Of a stretch of 64,000 nucleotides of DNA, positions 11,598 through 22,729 are shown piece by piece; position 1 is the stretch's first letter, and each line of letters begins with the position of its first letter. The notes below the pieces were generated by a model. That model was given only the letters and a program-made list of their open reading frames with translations. It made no database searches and had not been told where the DNA came from. Both the position numbers and the translations under genes were made by a program. Source of the DNA: Saccharum officinarum (Eukaryota > Streptophyta > Magnoliopsida > Poales > Poaceae); assembly GCA_020631735.1 (NCBI GenBank), contig CM036231.1, positions 6,041,831-6,105,830 on the forward strand, written 5' to 3'.

Positions 11598-12731
11598 GTG
11601 GTAAACCCTCCTCCTCCCATCCCCATCCTGACTGGGGCTCAGTGGCTGCACATTGTGCTTGCTGATGGAACAAGGTGTCATGAGATGTTGCGTATGTCTC
11701 GTGAAGCCTTCTTGGAGTTACATGATCGGTTACTTCCTTTTGGGTTGGAATCTACTCGAGAGTGCACATCTAGGGAAGCTTTAGCTGTGTACATCGTCAC
11801 TTGTGCACACGGAACTGGTGTTAGACAAGTCAAAGATAGGTTTGAAAGGTCTTTAGGAACAGTCAGTTGCCAGACAACCACTGTAGCACAAGTTATGTTT
11901 AGGTGGGCGCAGACTGTTATAATTCCTTCGGATAGGAATTACGAACAAGTTCACAGTGAACTGGCCAAATATGCACCATGGTTTGATGGTTGCATAGGTG
12001 CTATAGACGGCACCCACATTCCTGTGGAAGTCAGTCGAGCATCGAGAGTTGACTTCATTGGTAGGGATGGAGAACCTTCCATGAATGTGCTTGCCATAGT
12101 GAACATGCATGGCTGCTGGTGTTATGTGGGCTCCGGGAAGGCGGGTGCATGTCATGACGTGGCTGTGCTAGAAGACTGTCAAGCGGATCGAAGGTTTCCT
12201 CATCCACCCCCAGGTTGGTGTTATTTGTTTGTTGTGCAAACTTAAGACGGAACAGGGCAGTCCGTTGGCCTTTGTAGCATTTGTTTTGGTACTAATAGTG
12301 CAATTGATTGAATTGTTGTAGGACGGTATTACTTGGTGGACTCTGGATACAAGGAGCAGGCGGGATACATGACTCCTTTCCGGAATTGTAGGTACCATAA
12401 GAATGATTTCAAGGGAGTGAACTTGAACACATTAGAGCGTTGTGACAAATTTAACTACATTCACTCCAAGCTGCGCAATATCATTGAACGAAGGTTTGGT
12501 ATTCTCAAAGAGCGGTGGCATATTCTCAATAAGATACCGTTTTACAAGAGGGTGAAGCAAAATTGGGTGCTCATATCTTGCTTTGCAATGGACAATTACT
12601 TGTGGGTGCGTGAGCATGGACCAGGTCTGACGTATGAGCCGTCGGATTGGGTGCGGATGAATGATGGAAATGCTATCGAGTCGGTGAGGGAGTTGGTATC
12701 GTGGTCTGTTTGGGGGTACCATGAAGTTTAA
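11598..12731 (+). CDS. PIF/Harbinger DDE transposase
   Basis: The protein catalyses cut-and-paste transposition in the nucleus (DDE_Tnp_4 / HARBI1-like family). Exon 1 runs to 12213, the intron 12214-12321 has GT and TTGTAG ends, and exon 2 (12322-12731) restores the frame through a split glycine. The catalytic acids are visible: first Asp in GAIDGTHIP, second in ACHDVAVL, and Glu in IIERRFGILKERW. The helix-turn-helix-like N-terminal part (REALAVYIVTCAHG, then VKDRFERS) is present. The first in-frame ATG is at 11685; homology-like sequence extends upstream to 11598 and, in another frame, back to about 11520 (basic KKLEKALLLL...RRNLW), so a one-base frameshift or a missed intron lies near 11595. 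The DDE core has no stops. Confidence 0.8.
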
Positions 12732-13273
12732 TAGGTGATGTACTACTGGATCCTTTGTAATTTAGTTGAGGATTAATGGCTTGGAGTGTCTTGTTTGGTG
12801 CTGTAGTGTCTTGATTCGGCTACTGCTTTCGATGAATTTGCTTACTAATCAATGAAATGAAATTCCACTAGGAAATGAAATTTTTGTACGTAACTTTGTC
12901 AAATTTTTGTGTGGCTTCAAAGCGTTCTGCTTAATGACTTTAGAAGAGGAAAAGGAGTTTTTAAGAAGTGTCAAAGGGAGAGGGATTTGGTTTATCTGAA
13001 CATGATATGGACATTATAAGTTCTTGTGTAAAGAATGGACGGAAATGCATCAGAATACTTTTGGTCTTTTTGTGTATGTGTGTGCGCGCGTGGATACACA
13101 TTGTACACTTGTTGGCGCCTTTTTTTTTGAATGCAGTATCGTTTGAATTTGAATTGGCTGGGGGTGGCTGGGAGCTAGATGGGACCTGGCTGGGCGCTGC
13201 CGCCAGCTGGTTGGCTGGCTGGTTCAGCATGTGCTTCAGCCCAGCCAGATTCTCCCAGCTGAACAAGGTCTAA

Positions 13274-14600
13274 AGGTGAAGCACCAGTACTCATAACTTT
13301 TTTGAAAGCAGTAACATGAAAAAGGTAGATACACTTGATGGGACCACTTAAGAAACATTTGAAGCAAAAGACACATTTGGTTAGCCCGACGCTACATGGA
13401 TTGGAACAATGACATGCGTGGAACTCTAGATACGTGAAGCTAAATAGTTCCACCACAAATCCTAACATGTTTTAGGAAAATTAAACAAAGCACGACTTGC
13501 AATGGCATCTAGGGAACTCTGTACTTCTGATGTTTAGAGCTCCACTACTAAATAACTGGATACTACCTAGGTAACAAACTGACTACTAACTACTAACTTA
13601 CTAACTTATGTCGCCTTCCCCGCTAGCCGCTTTCACACGTGCATCCCATGTGCAACACCCATTCTACTTTTAAACATCCAGATGTAACAGTTCCAACGTA
13701 AAAAAGAAGACGCTGAAAGACTTGAAACATGTGTATGAAACATTTGCAAAAAGACCCAAAAAAACACTTGAAAACCATTACAAACATATGCAATATCCAT
13801 ATAAAACACTTACAACAAACGTATGAAACACCTAAAACACTTAAAACATACGCTTGCAACATGCAGGTATATGCGACATCTAAAGCTACTTTTGCAACGT
13901 CTAAATGAAAACACTTGCAACATACAACTGATACAGATGAAACATTTAGAATGTATACTTGAAACATATGAGCATAGTCCATTGCAACATTTGCAATATC
14001 TCGATCTACTTTTGCAACATCCCGATCTACTATTGTAACACTGATACGAAACGGTTGCAACATACTTATAAAATATTTGAAACACCTAAAATATATGTTT
14101 GCAATATGCGCTTTCAGCGTAACATCTCCTTGTTGCTTGAGAATAGAGGCTCGTTGGCGTGTGGAGTTCACAGGGTAGATCTTGCCAGATGTAAGGAGCT
14201 CGTCACTCAGGTGGAGAAGTCCATGATGGATCTAGCGTGAGCTATCATCGTTGTCATCCATGCGCTAGAGAAGGACATGGCAGAGTAGGAGGAAGGTGGG
14301 CAACCATGGTTGGCTGGAGGCGCAATGGAGGAGGAGGAAGGTGGGCGGTTGCGCTCAGACGCGGTGGAGATGCCGGCCTATGGGCACTCTAGATGTCGTG
14401 GAGAACACTGAGGCGCCACAACGAAGTGCGGTCACAGCGCTGCGGAACGGAGGCATTCGAGTGTTGAAAGCCTTATGAAGAACAGAAGCGTCTGAGTGTT
14501 AGAGAGGATACGACTGTTGGGCCATTAGACTAGTGTCACGGTCCGTGAACGGGAGCGTCCAGACGCCCTCACCGCAGCATTTTAGATTCTCAAGTGGGCA
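13274..14600. other. Non-coding, with a degenerate GCAACAT/GAAACAT repeat tract
   Basis: From about 13,720 to 14,110 short words such as ttgcaacat, gaaacat and aaaacact recur irregularly, a low-complexity pattern common in non-coding parts of grass transposons (a similar tract lies at 44820-44960). The cysteine-rich open frames on the minus strand are a by-product of this repeat. From 14,120 to 14,600 nothing is recognised apart from a short inverted GCGTCC/GGACGC-type motif near 14,550. Confidence 0.55.
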
Positions 14601-14639
14601 CTTGGCCACTATTCTGTTCGCAAGGCTATAATAATCGAT

Positions 14640-17600
14640 AACGAAGGTCAGGTTCCATGGGGCCTACCACGCCATCTTGGGATGCCCATGTTACGTGAAG
14701 TTCATGGCCGTCCCCAACTACACGTATCTGAAGCTAAAGATGTTGGGCCCTAACGACATCATCATGGTTGGCACCTCCATCTAGCACGCCTACGAGTGTG
14801 ACATGGAGTCCTGTGAGCTCGCCTCAGCAATCGTCGCATCCAAGGGGCTCCTGGTCGTCCACTAGGTGATCAACGTGGAGGCGCCCGACGCCAAGAAGTC
14901 GTCCAGATCGTTCGGGCCGGTTGAGGACACCAAGGAGGTCCTCATCGACCCTAGCAGCACTGAGGACAAAGCGGTGTGTGTCGGCACCGCCCTTTCCTCT
15001 AAATAGGAAAGCAAGCTCATTGACTTTCTCCATGCGAACAAGGACATCTTCGCGTGAAAACCCTCGGACATGCCCGGCATACCTAGAAAAGTCACCGAGC
15101 ACACCTTGTGGATCAAGCCAGGCTTCAAGCCGGTGAAGCAACGCATACGCTGCTTCGACGAGGAGAAGCATAGGGCAATAGGCGAGGAGATCACGAAGCT
15201 TGTGGCGGCGGGATTCATTAGGGAAGTGTACCACCCCGAGTGGCTAGCTAATCCTGTTCTTATAAAGAAAAAGAATGGAAAATGGAGAGTGTATGTTAAC
15301 TATACGAGCCTTAACAAGGCGTATCCTAAGGATCCATTTCCTTTACCACGCATAGATCAAGTAGTCGACTCAACCTCGGGGTGCGAAACCATCTGCTTCC
15401 TTGACGCTTATTTCAGCTACCATGAGATAATGATGAAGGAGTCCAACCAGCTCGCGACCTCGTTTATTACCCCGTTCGGATCATACTGCTATGTTATGAT
15501 GTCGTTCCGGTTGAAAAACATAGGGGCTACATACCAGCGATGTATGCTCAAGTGTTTCAGAAAACTTATCAGGTGGACCGTTGAGTCATACGTGGACGAC
15601 ATCGTAGTTAAGTCCAAGCGGACCAACGAAATTGTAGTTGACCTCGAGCTAGCTTTCGAAAAGCTCTAGGAGAATGGCATCAAGCTCAACCCCAGGAAAT
15701 GCGTTTTCAGGGTCCCAAAGGGTATGATGCTCGGGTTCATCGTTTCCAAGTACGACATCGAAGCCAACCCTAAGAAAATAGCAGCCATCATGAGGATGGG
15801 CCCAATCCCAAACCTTAAGGGGGTACAATGAGTCACTAGTTGTCTCACGGCACTTAGTCTCTTCATCTCACGTATTGACAAACAAAGCCTTCCACTCTAT
15901 CGGCTTCTAAAAAAGCTGACCAATTAACATGGACGCTCGAGGCCCAGGATGTGCTTGACAAGCTCAAGGAACTCATATCAAAGGCCTCGATCCTCGTCCC
16001 CCAGCCGAAAGGGAACCACTTCTGCTCTACATAGCGGCAACCACGCAGGTGGTCAGCACCACCCTGGTAATAGAGCGAGAGGAGGGGCACATGCTCAAGG
16101 TCCAGCGCCCAGTGAACTTCGCTAGTGAAGTCTTGTCCGACTCCAAGACCCGCTACCCCCAAATCCAAAAACTCCTGTATGCTATGCTGATCACCAAAAG
16201 GAAGCTCCGACACTATTTTGGATCACATCCAGTGACCGTCATCTCCTCATGCCCTCTTAGCGAGGTCATCCAAAATCAGGAGGCAATAGAGAGAATTGTT
16301 GGGCGCTCGAGTTGATGGATTAGGGGATCACGTATGCCCCTTAGACGGCCATCAAGTCCCAGGTACTCACCGATTTCATTGCGGAGTGGACCGAGGTCTA
16401 GATGCCGCCGCCGGCTGTCGACCAAGAATGTTGGACGATGTATTTTGACGGGTCGTTAATAAAGAAGGGTGTTGGTGCGGGGCTCATCTTTATCTCTCTG
16501 CTTGGGTCCGCCTTTACTTCCCTGCTTCTAACAATGTGGCGGAGTATGAGGCACTCATCAATGGTCTATGCATCACCATCGAGCTGGGCATCTGATGGCT
16601 GGATGTCTGAGGCAACTTGCAGCTTATCATCGACCAGGTTATGAAAGACTCGAGTTGCCACAACCCCAAGATGGCCACGTGCTGCCAAGAAGTCCACCGA
16701 CTGGAGGACAAGTTTGACGGCCTCAAACTTAACCACATCCCGTGAAGGGACAATGAAGCAGCCGACACACCAGCAAAGATGGCGTCCGACCAGGAGCCGG
16801 TCCCGCCCGGCGTCTTTGCCAGCGACCAACTCAAGCCCTCGGTCCATTACATGGAGTCGGAGGGGGTCAGCGCCGACCCTCCTGCCCTGGGTATAGGGGC
16901 CGACCCTTTACCCTTGAGGGCTGACTCAGAACCAGCTCCCGATGTCTTCGTGCTTGTAGAAGTCGACGAGGGCCCAGCGGCCGAGTCTGACCCTCAGGCT
17001 CATTGGAGGACGCCATACCTCAACTACCTTCTCCGTGAAATGCTCCCCACCAATAAAACAGAGGTTCGATGCCTCGCAAGCTGCGCTAAGTCCTTTTTCA
17101 TTATCAACGTGGACCTTTATAAGAAAAGCTGCACCAAAATCCTACAGCGCTGCATCCCGACCGAACAGGGAAGGAAGTTGTTGGAAGACATCCACGGCAG
17201 GGCCTGCATACATCACGTCGGCACAAGGACTCTGGTCCGGAAGGCATTCCGCCTGGGTTTCTACTAGCCTATAGCAGTATTAGACGCCGACTGAGTGGTA
17301 CGCACTTGCCAAGGATGCCTGTACTACGCTGAGCAGATTCATCTCCTAGCCCAAACGCTCCAGACGATCCCCATCATGTGGCCTTTTGCGGTCTTGGGGC
17401 TCGATCTGGTCGGGCCCCTAAAGAGGCCGCCTAGTGGCCACACACACTTGCTTGTTGCCATCGATAAGTTCTCAAAGTGGATAAAGTTCAGGCCGATCAC
17501 TACAATAAAATCTAAAGAGGCCAAAAAAATTCTTTACCGACATCATTCACCGTTTTGGAGTACCAAACTCCATCATCACCGACAATGGCACTCAGTTCAC

Positions 17601-18220
17601 GGGAAAGAAGTTCCTCAGGTTCTACGACGACCACCACATTCGAGTTGACTGAGTCATCGTAGCACACCCCCGAACGAACGGGAAGGTTGAGCGTGCGATG
17701 ATCGGCCCAGGATCTTCAACAAGCTCAACAAATTTGGTGGCCGATGGATGGCAGAACTCCTCGCGGTGTTGTGAAGCCTAAGGATAACCCCCAGCCGCGC
17801 ATGACCGGTCACATGTCGTTCTTCACGGTCTACGGCGTCGAGGCTGTCCTCCCAACCGACCTCGACTATGGCACCCCAAGGGTCACAATGTACCAAGAGC
17901 CAAAAACTAAGGAGTTCCTCGAGGACACCTTGGATCAACTCGACGAAACCCGTGATGTCGCTCTTCTCCACTCCGTGAAGTACCAACAGGCACTGCGCCG
18001 GTACCACAGTCGTCACGTGCGGGGGCGAGCCTTTAATGTCGGCAACCTAGTTCTCCATCTCACCTAGAACAACAAGGACCGCCACACGCTCCCTGTACCA
18101 TGGAGGGCCCCTATCATCGCGAAAGTACTCTGACCAGGCACCTATAAGCTCAAGGACATGAATGGCAGAATTTACAACAACGCTTGGAACATCGAACAAC
18201 TATGTCGCTTTTACCCTTAG
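14640..18220 (+). pseudogene. gypsy pol remnant: protease end, RT, RNase H, integrase
   Basis: Domains follow in the usual order for Ty3/gypsy pol. The protease C-terminus and linker (14650-15060) contain stops, one a TGA at 15055 just before the RT start. RT (15070-15830) shows FLDAYFSYHEI and the active-site SYVDDIVVKS near 15590, with a TAG at 15667. RNase H follows at 16049-16315 ([16 protein letters not shown]). The second, Tat-type RNase H starts at 16402 (WTMYFDGS) and breaks off. The integrase zinc finger lies at 17160-17265 and its core at 17370-17650 (LGLDLVGPL, TDNGTQFTG), with a frameshift near 17525. The C-terminal end NAWNIEQLCRFYP stops at 18220. Numerous stops and shifts make it non-functional. 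Confidence 0.85.
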
Positions 18221-18689
18221 TAATTCCAAGTTGTACATATGCTGACCATGACCCTAAAACGAAAAGCATTCACCTTATCTACTTTATAATCACTCCCTCG
18301 GCTTTTTAAGTGACGTCTGACCCCTGTAACGGCAAGGGGCCGGACCTCACTTGGGGGTTGATGGGGGAATACTTGCACTTAGACTTTCTTTTGCATCTGA
18401 CCCCTTTTCTGCAACAAGATCCAAAAGTGGAGGGTCGGGAAGAGTAAAATACCTAGTAAAACGGGCCGACAGCGGGAAGCCTATGCCCCGGTGGCTATGG
18501 TAACTTTGCTCACCTCTGTGATCAGGATTTTTCCACCCCCATCGCGAAGCTTTGCGATCTCAACAACAAAGAAGAGGTTAGAACACATCAATTTCCATAT
18601 AAACACGCTAATGGCTTTAATCCAAATAAAGCAAAGTGTTTTAACGATAAAAGTTTGACCGGACAAACTACGACAAAAGTAAAATGATT

Positions 18690-19720
18690 GTTTTTGTTTA
18701 CAAGTTTCTAGGTACCATGCCTAGCTGCATCAATCATGACCTAACTAGCCCCTCCGGGGAGAACCACGTCTTGTATTCTTCCTACCAGGTCCTGAGAAAG
18801 AGGAACCACCACCTCCTCCAGCTCTTCCAGCTCCCTCTCATCGTAACCGGGCGCATACCCAAGGCTCATCACCTCCTGCTGATGGTCTCCCCGTAATGGG
18901 ATCGGGCGATCGTGAAGGAACGGTTGATGTCGGCATGGAAGGCATCCCACTCAAGTGCACCTGCCTTGACCGTGATGTCGATGACACGAGCCGCTAGCGA
19001 GCCGGTCCCTTCCATCTATGCCACTTCGAGGTCATCACAGATGACCCCAATGGCGGCACGCAGTATGTCATGCTCGCTAACCTCCGCCTTGAGGTTCTTT
19101 CTCACCTCATCAAGCTCCCTATCCAGGGTCAACACCTTTGCCTTCTCTCGGCTTAGGTCCGCTGCAAGCCTGACAGTAGCGTTCTCCGCGTCTAGCTTCA
19201 AGAGATCCAACCCGCTAGTAGGTGGCGTCACATTCCTGATAGGCCGTATCACGCTCCGCGCAAGCCAGGCCGTGCTTCGTGCAGAGTCTCTCCTGAGTCT
19301 GCCATGACTCGTCTCGCCCTTTGCGCAGCTGCTCGACCGTTGCCGCGTCCTGACAAGCCTTTGTCTCTAAGGCTGCGAGCCTTTCCTCGGCCGCTAGCTT
19401 CTAGGTCCTCTCCTGATCGACCTCGTCTAGAAGCTCAATGATTCATTGGTGGGCCACTGCATCTTGCTGAAGGAGCTCATCCCACTCCGTCTTGATCACC
19501 GTGGCCTCCTCGTCATCCTTGCGTGACCTCTCTAGCAGTTCCAAGGCCGTCTGCTCAGCTTCATCAGCGTGTCGATGAGCCTTTGCCTCGTGGGTCCGAA
19601 GGTTGACCGCCTCCATGTTTAGGCGGTCCTAGGCCTCCTTATGTTGAAGAAGGAACTGGGACTTTGCCCGGCTATGCTCTATGAGGGACTACAAGAAAGA
19701 CATGGGTTAGACGTACCAAA
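18690..19720 (-). pseudogene. Antisense coiled-coil ORF of the Tat element
   Basis: The minus strand encodes charged heptad-rich sequence: an intact stretch at 19252-19016 (DLSREKAKVLTLDRELDEVR) plus further Glu/Lys/Arg-rich segments in several frames from 19720, broken by stops. An additional ORF in antisense orientation between pol and the 3' LTR is known from Tat elements. Its function is unknown. The C-terminal part near 18950 (GALEWDAFHADI) is less charged. The order and orientation relative to pol support this call more than any single motif. Confidence 0.55.
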
Positions 19721-19870
19721 GCGTAAAATAGAAAACCGAGATTACAGACGTTTCATACCTGGCCAATCGGGGCAGCACTATTTAGCGTGCTCAGCACGTT
19801 GGTGAGCAACTGAGCCATGCTTCCAAGCGATGAGTGCAGACCGCACCACTCCAACCCCTCCATGGCAAGT

Positions 19871-19969
19871 AGTTCGAGTTCAAGTAAACCAGAAAAGTAT
19901 GAAGTACATGGCAAAGAATCACACTTCACCATAGTTCGAGTTCAAGTAAACCAGAAAAGTATGAAGTAC
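19871..19969. repeat. Short tandem duplication, 37-nt unit at 62-bp spacing
   Basis: The 37-base stretch beginning agttcgagttcaagtaaacc occurs at 19871-19907 and again at 19933-19969. The two copies look identical, indicating a recent local duplication. Confidence 0.9.
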
Positions 19970-20094
19970 TATGATAGTAAAAGATACGGGACTTGCTGGC
20001 GTCGGTGACTTCAATTCGTGCACGTTGGACCAGGTCGACGATAGCCAATTTGGTGGTGTAGGCGCTCTCGCTTCCGTTGCCTGACGGTTGTGGG

Positions 20095-20252
20095 TCAAGC
20101 AGCAGCGCAGGAGCTAGCACACGCCGCCGTGTCCAGTTCCGACGAGGTTGCTAGGGAGGACAAGAAGACAGGATGTGACCAAGAAAGGACAGCGAGAGCG
20201 ATGGCAAGAGTCATCCTCGCAAAGCGCCCCATGCCCGTCGCCCGCGCTGGTG
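20095..20252 (-). pseudogene. 3' part of the membrane-protein gene interrupted by the LTR element
   Basis: Read on the minus strand after removal of the retrotransposon and one TSD copy, the open frame from 29501 continues without a break into this segment: HPGAGAP, then ARATGMGRFARMTLAIAL, a hydrophobic stretch, and a TGA at 20097-20095. The GRFxxMT motif corresponds to GRFGNMT in the relative at 6608-7415. This shows the retrotransposon landed in what was one coding exon. Confidence 0.7.
20248..20252. repeat. Target-site duplication TGGTG, left copy
   Basis: TGGTG immediately precedes the left LTR and is repeated directly after the right LTR at 29501-29505. A 5-bp duplication is normal for LTR-element integration. 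Confidence 0.92.
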
Positions 20253-21321
20253 TGAAGGGTCGAGATGGCGGACTAGAGGGGGGGTGAATAGTCCTTTCTA
20301 AAACTTAAACGTGTTGGCTAACTAAAACAAATGCGGAATTAAACTTATCGGTCTAGCCAAGACTATACCCCTCTATCTAAGTTCTCTAGCACCTTGCAAA
20401 GATCCTAATTAAGCAACTAAGGTTCTAAGCTTACCAAGAGCTCACCTAATCAATTCTAGAGCAAGGTCACACAAACCTATGTACTAGTACTTTGCCAAAC
20501 GAGGGAGCTCCTACACAACTAGTGAAGCAAAAGCACAAAGCTTAAGCTCGCTAGCAAAGCTCAATAACAAGGCAACTAATGCCAAATTAGAGAGCGCAAA
20601 ACACTTAGCTACACAAACTAAGCAATGTGACTAACAAGGTTACACAAACCAAATTAGTCACGCAAAGGGAAGCTTCTAGCTACATAAGCAAGAAGACAAC
20701 TAGCAAGCTACACAAGCACAACTAGAACAAGAGCAACTACACAAGCACAAGTATTATGAAAGTAAATACAAGCTTGTGTTGCACGAAAGCAAACCACCGA
20801 GAAGAGTAGACAATGTTGACACGGTGATTTTCTCCCGAGGTTTACTTGGTTGCCACCAAGCTACGTCCCCGTTGTGTCGACCAACACTTCGTGGTTCGGC
20901 GGCTAATCGGTCACACACCGAGCCTCTCAAAAGGCACCGCAAGAACCCACCATAAAGTGTGGTAGCTCAATGACACGCTCAACTAGAGTTGCTCTTCACG
21001 ATCCCCGCGGGGTGAGCACAATCCCCCTCACAAAGCTTCTCCGGAGCCTCGCACAATCTTCTTGCGAGCTTCGACGGAGCCACGAGCCACCAAGCCGTCT
21101 AGGAGGTGGCAACCTCCAAGAGTAACAAGCACCACCGGCTTGCAACACGATCACCTAGTGCCACACGATGCAATCTCTCAAAGCAACGCACTAGAATCGC
21201 TCTCTCACTCGATCCGATGAACACTATCAAGCATGAGTGAGTTAGAGGGCTCCCAAGCACTACCACACAAGTCACAAAGACTATAGTGTGCTCCGCTAAC
21301 AGACAAGACCGGCCAAGGCAT

Positions 21322-21330
21322 CTATTTATA
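21322..21330 (-). promoter_or_regulatory. TATA box in the 3' LTR
   Basis: TATAAATAG on the minus strand, about 45 bp downstream of the CCGGACGCG array, at the same relative position as in the other LTR. Confidence 0.75.
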
Positions 21331-21369
21331 ACCCCACGGTCAAATAGAGCCGTTACCCCTTCACTGGGC

Positions 21370-21860
21370 AGATTTCGGGACGACCGGACACGCCGGTCAT
21401 AACTGACCGGACGCGCTCAGCCGCGTCCGATCCTCCAACGGTCACTGCACCAACGGTCAAACCCTATGACCAGACGCGCTTCTCAAAACGACCGGACGCG
21501 CTGGTCCCGATGACCGGACGCGCCCCTGGCAACGACCGGACACGCCGATCGCACAGTACCGCGCGCGCAACGACATGACCGGACGCGCTCCTTGCGACGA
21601 CCGGACGCGACAGTGCCAGCGTCCGGTTAGAGTCCAGTAAGCACCTTCAACGATCGGACGCGTCCGATCATGTGTGACCGGACGCGCCGCGCGTCCGATC
21701 ATCCTCTGCGAACCTCAGTTCCTTCTGGGCGCAAGACCAGACGCGCTGGTCCCGCGAGTGACCGGACGCGCCGGTTACAAACCCTAACACCCGCGTCTAC
21801 GCAGTACTGACCGGACGCGTCCGGTCATACCATGACCGCGTCCGGTACAGCGTCCGGTCA
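21370..21860. repeat. CCGGACGCG motif array in U3 (3' LTR)
   Basis: About 13 imperfect units around gaccggacgcg, several palindromic (gaccggacgcgtccggtc), spaced 15-60 bp, fill some 490 bp immediately upstream of the TATA box relative to the minus-strand transcript. The same arrangement is present in the other LTRs of this superfamily in the window (28156-28646, 36415-36915, 63478-63865). Confidence 0.9.
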
Positions 21861-22714
21861 CCTCTGTGACCTCCGTTCGCCTCCGTTTCTTTTCTGACTT
21901 CCGGCGTAGTGGAAAATAGGCATTTCAACTTCTCAAAAACGCCTGAATCCCGCGCTCGCAAAGCTCGGCGGGAGGGAGAGAGGAACCCAAATCCTCTCTA
22001 CCGCTTAAACTTCATCGCCTTCGTAAATATGCCAACACCAACAAGTGACCACCACCTTGTGCACGTGTGTTAGCATTTTCATAATCATTTTACCGAAGGA
22101 GTTAACCACTCAACTTGCCACGCCACTCGATCCTAGCAACGATGCATAGTTAGATCACATGAGTGGCACTAGATGACCGATATGCAAACAAGTTTGCCCC
22201 TCTTGATAGTACGACCATCTATCCTAAACCCGGTCATAAACTTCTCTACACACCTATGACCGGTGAAATGGAAATGCCCTAGGTTATACCTTTGCCTTGC
22301 GCATTCCACTCCATCTCCTCCGACGTTGATGCAACACATGCACCAACCAATCACCAAATGATATGATCCACTTCATATCATCACATGACCATATTGGTTC
22401 ATCGATCTTGACCTCACTTGCACTTTACCGTTGCGTCGGTCCATCGGCGCCAAGTCTTGCTCAAGCTTCACCGCCTCGCGGTCCATTGCTCCAAAGCCTC
22501 CGACTTGCCCTTCACACTTGCAACCGGTCCATCAAGCCAAGCCTCATCTTGATCTTCGCCACCTTGGTCACATGACTCCATGTCATGTCTCATATGCAAT
22601 GAGCTCCTTCATGACACAATCATCTGTGGACTAATTCTCTGTGTATCTCACATAAACACAATTAGTCCACCTAAGGTTGTCACTCAATTACCAAAACCAA
22701 ACAAGGACCTTTCA

Positions 22715-22729
22715 ATCTCCCCCTTTTTG
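22715..22729 (-). promoter_or_regulatory. Polypurine tract of the gag-only element
   Basis: CAAAAAGGGGGAGAT on the minus strand abuts the TGAAAGG start of the 3' LTR. This is the expected primer site for plus-strand DNA synthesis. Confidence 0.9.

Larger units (their letters stand above)
9386..13270 (+). mobile_element. PIF/Harbinger DNA transposon, 3,885 bp, near-complete
   Basis: The ends are GGCCCCGTTCGGC at 9386 and, inverted, GACCTTGTTCAGC at 13270, flanked on both sides by TAA (9383-9385 and 13271-13273), the expected 3-bp duplication. All four mismatches between the terminal 13-mers are transitions. Subterminal GGCTGG/CCAGCC-rich tracts lie inside both ends. The element carries the two genes typical of this superfamily in the same orientation: a Myb/SANT-like ORF and a DDE transposase. 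It could be autonomous or nearly so, subject to the frameshift in the transposase N-terminus. Confidence 0.9.
14640..19780 (+). mobile_element. Decayed Tat-type Ty3/gypsy retrotransposon
   Basis: A contiguous pol remnant is followed by an antisense coiled-coil ORF. Two separate RNase H-like regions (one after RT, a second one starting at WTMYFDGS near 16430) and an antisense ORF downstream of pol are hallmarks of the plant Tat lineage (Retand/RIRE2/Grande-like). LTRs were not found on either side; a purine-rich stretch near 18345-18375 could be an old polypurine tract. No PBS or TSD is visible, so this is a fragment. Confidence 0.75.
20253..22714 (-). repeat. 3' LTR of the gag-only element
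   Basis: 2,462 bp, co-linear with 27039-29500 at a constant offset of 6,786. On the minus strand it starts TGAAAGG at 22714 and ends TTCA at 20253. U3 contains the CCGGACGCG array and a TATA box. Confidence 0.95.

Noticed and set aside
13623..14171. Cys/Phe-rich open frames on the minus strand
   Set aside because: They are generated by the repeated GCAACAT/GAAACAT words; no domain, and frames in both directions look alike.
20253..22714. Possible CRISPR-like or satellite array of GACCGGACGCG
   Set aside because: Spacing and spacers are irregular, the units are palindromic and CpG-rich, and the array sits inside LTRs; it is a promoter repeat, not CRISPR or a satellite.
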